Virus record (IMG/VR): IMGVR_UViG_3300026519_000642
Location: 1 to 48,228 of that record
Strand: one strand, 5' to 3'
Source: a virus
DNA length: 48,228 bases
Part shown: positions 45,243 through 48,228 of the stretch, piece by piece
Layout of the letters: the number at the start of each line of letters is the position of its first letter
How positions within the stretch are numbered: the first letter of the stretch is position 1
Program-made: the position numbers and the translations under genes
Notes under the pieces: generated by a model
Seen by the model: the letters and a program-made list of their open reading frames with translations, nothing else
Database searches by the model: none
What the model was told of the DNA's origin: nothing

Positions 45243-46253
45243 ATGGCTAGTACAAGAATTGCGGACATTTATGAGCCGCTGACATTTGCTGAAACAATCA
45301 GTGAGCGAGCAATTGAATTAAATGCGTTTATTTCGTCTGGTGTCGCCGCATTAGACCCATTAATTGATGATCAGGCATCGGTTGGCGGTAGAATTGGTGA
45401 TATTACCGGAAATTCGCCATTGTCTAGTGTTGATCCAAATATTAGCAGTGATGACCCGGCGGTTGTTAGTACCCCTCAAAAGCTGGTGCAATCAACGCAA
45501 AAATGGCGACTAAGCGCACTGAATCAAAGTTGGTCGTCTATGGATTTAGCGCGTGAGCTTGCATCACCTAACCCAGTGGCTGGTATTACTGATAAAATCG
45601 GTCAATATTGGTCAACAGTTTGGGAAAAACGGATTATTGCACAAACAGACGGGGTTATTGCTGATAATGTTGCGAACGATTCATCTGACATGGTTTTGGA
45701 TGTTTCTATTGAAGATGGAACCGCAGCAACAGCAACAAATCTTATTAGTGCAAATTCAGTTTTAGATGCAAAACAGACATTAGGAGATAGAGCTGATGAT
45801 CTTTCTGTTATTGCTATGCATTCAGTGATATTTACTGCATTGCAAAAACAAAATCTGATTCAGTATATTCCAAATGCCAGAGGTGAAATTGAATTTCCAA
45901 GTTATTTAGGATACCGCGTTGTTGTTGATGATTTAATGTCAGTGACGGCTGGAGCAACAAGCGGGTTTAAATACACAACATTGTTATTTGCATCAAATGC
46001 GATTGGTTATGGCAATGGGCGTGTTGATATGCCAACCGAGACAGAACGTAAGCCTGATACTGGTAATGGCGGAGGTCAGGAAATATTTTATTCTCGTGAG
46101 TCAAAAGTTTATCATCCATATGGAGTTAGTTTTGAAAGTGCTTCCGTAGCTTCTATTTCGCCATCCGTTGCCGAACTTAAAAACGCGGCAAATTGGAATA
46201 GAGTGTGGAATAGAAAAAATGTAGGCATAGCTGCTTTGATTACAAACGGGTAA
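45243..46253 (+). CDS. Major capsid protein (336 aa)
   Basis: A 336-aa HK97-fold-type capsid protein: TRIADIYEPLTFAETISERA, VQSTQKWRLSALNQSWSSMD, FPSYLGYRVVVDDLMSVTAG, YKTTLLFASNAIGY-like (actual FKYTTLLFASNAIGYG) and a C-terminal VSFESASVASISPSVAELKN. A very strong ribosome site (AAGGAGG, 45229-45235) fits the most abundant virion protein. It follows the scaffold gene. Confidence 0.9.
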   Translation: MASTRIADIYEPLTFAETISERAIELNAFISSGVAALDPLIDDQASVGGRIGDITGNSPLSSVDPNISSDDPAVVSTPQKLVQSTQKWRLSALNQSWSSMDLARELASPNPVAGITDKIGQYWSTVWEKRIIAQTDGVIADNVANDSSDMVLDVSIEDGTAATATNLISANSVLDAKQTLGDRADDLSVIAMHSVIFTALQKQNLIQYIPNARGEIEFPSYLGYRVVVDDLMSVTAGATSGFKYTTLLFASNAIGYGNGRVDMPTETERKPDTGNGGGQEIFYSRESKVYHPYGVSFESASVASISPSVAELKNAANWNRVWNRKNVGIAALITNG

Positions 46254-46257
46254 AAAA

Positions 46258-46407
46258 ATGGCAGAAACTAAACAGGCTGATGCTTCAACAAAAAAGAAGC
46301 AGTCAGAAAAAAAACAGAAAGAAAACGACGATCAGAAAGAGATTAGTTTAAATGATTTGAACAGGTCAGCACGACAGATTCATGTTAATTTAAACTCAAA
46401 AGAATAG
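46258..46407 (+). CDS. Small Lys-rich protein (49 aa)
   Basis: A 49-aa, very Lys-rich protein (MAETKQADASTKKKQSEKKQ, ending ARQIHVNLNSKE) starting four bases after the capsid stop. It is probably disordered and may bind nucleic acid or the capsid. The late transcript ends just after it. Confidence 0.55.
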   Translation: MAETKQADASTKKKQSEKKQKENDDQKEISLNDLNRSARQIHVNLNSKE

Positions 46408-46427
46408 GGGATAGTGTGTTGTTTTAT

Positions 46428-46498
46428 GAGCCGACTTATTACTAGGCATTACAACCTGTGCTTTGTCTGTCTAGTTTTAAGTCGGCTCGCCTTTTTTT
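46428..46498 (+). terminator. Late terminator with a long nested hairpin
   Basis: GAGCCGACTTA (46428-46438) pairs exactly with TAAGTCGGCTC (46478-46488), followed by GCC and seven T. Inside, ACTAG (46441-46445) pairs with CTAGT (46471-46475). Ends the head operon and lies between convergent genes; on the minus strand it lacks a T-run. Confidence 0.85.
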
Positions 46499-46907
46499 AT
46501 TGCTCAGGTTGTCTTTTGAAAACTAAGAGACCAATGAAAGAGGAAAACAGCAAAATGGCCGATGGCGGTAATGGAACCGGCTTTTGTGGTGTCTCGCTCT
46601 TTGATATTGAATAGGATTCAATATTTGATAAAACCGTTTCAATTCTTGAGTTGAAAACATCATTGATGTTAGTGAAAAACAAATTAACGCTTTCATTTGA
46701 TGAGAAAACGCTGGCATCAAAAAATATAGTATCTTCTGTGCTGAATGTTAATATTTCGTTATTAATATTCAAAGATGATGTGATTTTATTAGACCATGAA
46801 AAATTTGGTGTTGGTAACACTTCATCTTGAAATGGCAAAACTGATGCATTAATGTTTGTGGAAACAAACAGTGATAATGCTAGGCATATAATATTAAAAA
46901 ATTTCAT
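46497..46907 (-). CDS. Exported protein with PEP-CTERM (VPLP-type) sorting tail (136 aa)
   Basis: A 136-aa protein with a signal peptide (MKFFNIICLALSLFVSTNINA, cut near residue 21-22) and a C-terminal sorting tail: VPLP (111-114), a hydrophobic helix (AILLFSSFIGLLVF, 117-130) and Lys-Arg at 131-132. This three-part tail is the PEP-CTERM signal recognised by exosortase EpsH in exopolysaccharide-producing Gram-negative bacteria. The middle is short and Ser/Asn-rich. A phage gene of this kind would put a protein on the host surface or matrix, probably as a lysogenic cargo gene. It is leftward, opposite to the head operon. Confidence 0.8.
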   Translation of the reverse strand: MKFFNIICLALSLFVSTNINASVLPFQDEVLPTPNFSWSNKITSSLNINNEILTFSTEDTIFFDASVFSSNESVNLFFTNINDVFNSRIETVLSNIESYSISKSETPQKPVPLPPSAILLFSSFIGLLVFKRQPEQ

Positions 46908-46984
46908 TTTAGTTACTAATGCTGGTTATTAAAAATTAAATGTTAGCATTAAATAACTATTATTTATGACATTTGTTCGCTATT

Positions 46985-47467
46985 TTAATTAATTCTTCGC
47001 CAAACCCAGGGCGGCATGGGTTGATTGTTATTCCATAACCCTTTTTTATTTCGTTTCGCTCTACGTTCTGAAATGTAATAACGTGCAAATTTTCTGCCCC
47101 TTGCATATCTCGGCTCAACCCACGCAGCCCCGCTTTTAACCATTTCGTTGTTAATATCGGTATTGCCAACAAAAATACGTGCAATCATACGCCCGTAATG
47201 ATCCCTACGTTTTTTTGACACAACTTTTATTACTTTACCAGCAATCAGGCGATATAAAATTTCGGTACTTTCATCACCAAAAGCTTGGTCACTTTCAGGC
47301 GCGTCAATCGCTTCTAAACGTATTGTGTGGTATCGGTTGCTATTGTCCTTTGTGACAATCGTATCACCGTCTTTTATGCGTATGACTCTATGAATTGATG
47401 CTGCATTAGCATGTTTGTAGAATGCGGTTATTATGATGAATGCGAACGCTAATAGTAATATTTTCAT
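46985..47467 (-). CDS. Secreted staphylococcal-nuclease-like thermonuclease (160 aa)
   Basis: A 160-aa nuclease with signal peptide MKILLLAFAFIIITAFYKHA (cut after ANA, residue 22). Active-site residues are D35 (KDGDT), R50 (IRLEAIDAPE), D55, E58 and R93 (YGRMIARI), matching R35, D40, E43 and R87 of the S. aureus enzyme. It should degrade DNA or RNA outside the cytoplasm, for nucleotide supply or against other phage DNA. It overlaps the next gene by four bases. Confidence 0.9.
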   Translation of the reverse strand: MKILLLAFAFIIITAFYKHANAASIHRVIRIKDGDTIVTKDNSNRYHTIRLEAIDAPESDQAFGDESTEILYRLIAGKVIKVVSKKRRDHYGRMIARIFVGNTDINNEMVKSGAAWVEPRYARGRKFARYYISERRAKRNKKGLWNNNQPMPPWVWRRIN

Positions 47468-47660
47468 TGTTCATTATCTATTAAAGTTAAAACAATAAAA
47501 ATTAAAACAGATAGAGCAAAAGCTATATCAACATAATAAACTAATAATTTTAAATCTAGTATTACAGAGTCAACAGAATACAAACCTATTACATCAAGTG
47601 GCAAAACAAAACTAGCCATTATTAGAATTGTGAGAATATTTTTTTTATTTCTTCATTCAT
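47464..47660 (-). pseudogene. Membrane protein, frame broken at a run of eight A
   Basis: ATG 47660 has a good ribosome site (GGAG) and reads MNEEIKK, then stops after 12 codons. Shifting -1 in the A8 run (47639-47646) gives NILTILIMASFVLPLDVIGL, YSVDSVILDLKLLVYYVDIA and FALSVLIFIVLTLIDNEQ to TGA 47464-47466, a 65-aa protein with two membrane helices. Without the shift only a 51-aa piece from ATG 47619 could be made. The same direction of error as in RusA suggests one missing A or slippage. It overlaps the nuclease start. Confidence 0.65.
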
Positions 47661-47662
47661 GT

Positions 47663-47716
47663 CTATTCTCCAGATACCTGTTCGCCATTAATAAAAATTT
47701 CAACTTTCCCATTCAT
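47663..47716 (-). CDS. Possible tiny peptide (17 aa)
   Basis: MNGKVEIFINGEQVSGE, preceded by CAGGAG and overlapping the stop of the 171-codon frame. A short strand-turn-strand peptide; may be real, may be chance. Confidence 0.25.
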   Translation of the reverse strand: MNGKVEIFINGEQVSGE

Positions 47717-48228
47717 TTCTCCTGTTTTTCGTTAAAAATATCAGGGTACTTTGTTATTAATTCTTTGCTTTTTTTCTCCTTCTCCGCTTCGTACTCTTTT
47801 TCTTGCATTAACTGCTTGCTTGAAAAATACAACTCCCAATACCCATTGGCGGAAAAGTAGCCATTTTTTTCTATATCATCTTGAACAACTTTCTTTAATG
47901 TTTCGTTGGTCAAATCAAATTCTTTTAATTTATGATCTGCATGGACCTTCGATAATACATAATCAAATAGCATGAATGGTGAAGCAGCAAAAATAAACAA
48001 AGAAGCAAAAGTTAATCCGATAACGGAAATATAAAATATTGATCTTGTAAGATAATCAAATCCATACGCAAATTCATTTAATTGATCACCGTAGTTAAAT
48101 ATTAATGAATGAAATAAAGCAGCAACCATTAAAACAGTCATTACTGATAAAAATACTTTTAACTTGTAATAATTTTTCAAATCAAAAGCATTGAAACGGA
48201 TACCTATTATGTTTGCTTGATTGTTCAT
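47713..48228 (-). CDS. Membrane protein, main part (continues from the left edge)
   Basis: A 171-codon frame reaches the right edge. It has two hydrophobic segments (VFLSVMTVLMVAALFHSLIF and SIFYISVIGLTFASLFIFAA), a FDLTNETLKKVVQDDIEKNG part and a Glu/Lys-rich C-terminal helix. The ATG at 48228 is exactly at the edge and may be internal: joined in frame to the 20 codons at 60-1 it yields 191 aa. The function is unknown; it may be an inner-membrane exclusion protein encoded in the leftward cargo operon. Confidence 0.6.
   Translation of the reverse strand: MNNQANIIGIRFNAFDLKNYYKLKVFLSVMTVLMVAALFHSLIFNYGDQLNEFAYGFDYLTRSIFYISVIGLTFASLFIFAASPFMLFDYVLSKVHADHKLKEFDLTNETLKKVVQDDIEKNGYFSANGYWELYFSSKQLMQEKEYEAEKEKKSKELITKYPDIFNEKQEK

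Noticed and set aside
46414-46614. Plus-strand reading frame of 66 codons across the late terminator
   Set aside because: It lies over the hairpin and the PEP-CTERM gene and has no coding character.
46960-47184. Minus-strand frame of 74 codons
   Set aside because: Overlaps the nuclease in another frame; the nuclease has all active-site residues.

Overview
The window looks like the complete genome of an AT-rich temperate phage with a long non-contractile (siphovirus-type) tail. The evidence is a lambda-like switch, a recombination/replication block, a tyrosine integrase with an intact attP, and full head and tail gene sets. Its two ends appear to belong together: a minus-strand reading frame starting at 60 leaves the left edge in frame and continues from 48228 down to 47713, as expected if a circular or circularly permuted molecule was opened there. 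The host is probably a gammaproteobacterium or close relative. The attP carries the start of a proteobacterial dusA gene (FSVAPMLDWTD), and one cargo protein ends in a VPLP-type PEP-CTERM sorting tail, which points to a host with an exosortase. I cannot name the genus.

Layout. 46497-48228 plus 1-861 (mostly minus strand): cargo genes (PEP-CTERM protein, secreted nuclease, membrane proteins, small HTH proteins) and a small DUF3693-type regulator flanked by a perfect 68-bp inverted repeat that forms two outward promoters. 895-10952 (plus): an accessory block with an SNF2-type helicase, a PAPS-reductase-like IbrA protein, a GNAT-like protein, a ParB-like IbrB protein, several HTH proteins, a DUF1456 protein and a DUF3310 protein, expressed from promoters that carry palindromes between -35 and -10. 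11058-22343 (plus): connector, neck and tail genes, including a frameshifted tail-assembly chaperone, the tape measure and a protein with three discoidin-like domains. 22340-24067: AP2-domain protein, DusA-type integrase and attP. 24068-24767 (plus): two small genes. 24809-30740 (minus): early operon with RecT, YqaJ exonuclease, SSB, HNH nuclease, PrtN-like activator, a shrunken RtcB, and a Trp-rich tandem-repeat protein with a one-repeat paralogue. 30785-31989: CI/Cro switch. 32058-34752: replication genes (O- and P-like, candidate origin) and a frameshifted RusA. 34746-46407 (plus): endolysin, fibres, terminase, portal, head morphogenesis, scaffold and capsid.

How it works together. CI and Cro face each other across operators of the form AGCA-N-TGCT, which overlap the divergent early promoters. 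The leftward operon provides recombination and single-strand binding; the rightward operon provides replication. Late transcription would run from about 35.2 kb through head genes to the terminator at 46.4 kb, and tail genes are transcribed separately from near 11 kb, so about 12.9 kb of accessory DNA lies between capsid and connector genes. A second regulatory circuit, probably run by the DUF3693 protein, has related operators at four places: its own gene, the two outward promoters beside it, and the promoter of the RtcB-fragment/repeat-protein genes 25 kb away.

The most unusual items are the dusA attP, the PEP-CTERM cargo protein, the dispersed operator set, the helicase/IbrA/GNAT/IbrB cassette in the structural region, the Trp-rich repeat protein, the internally deleted RtcB, and three interrupted genes: one amber stop and two poly-A frameshifts that may be real slippage or homopolymer sequencing errors. 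No tRNA genes or CRISPR arrays were recognised, and no gene-free stretch exceeds about 300 bases.
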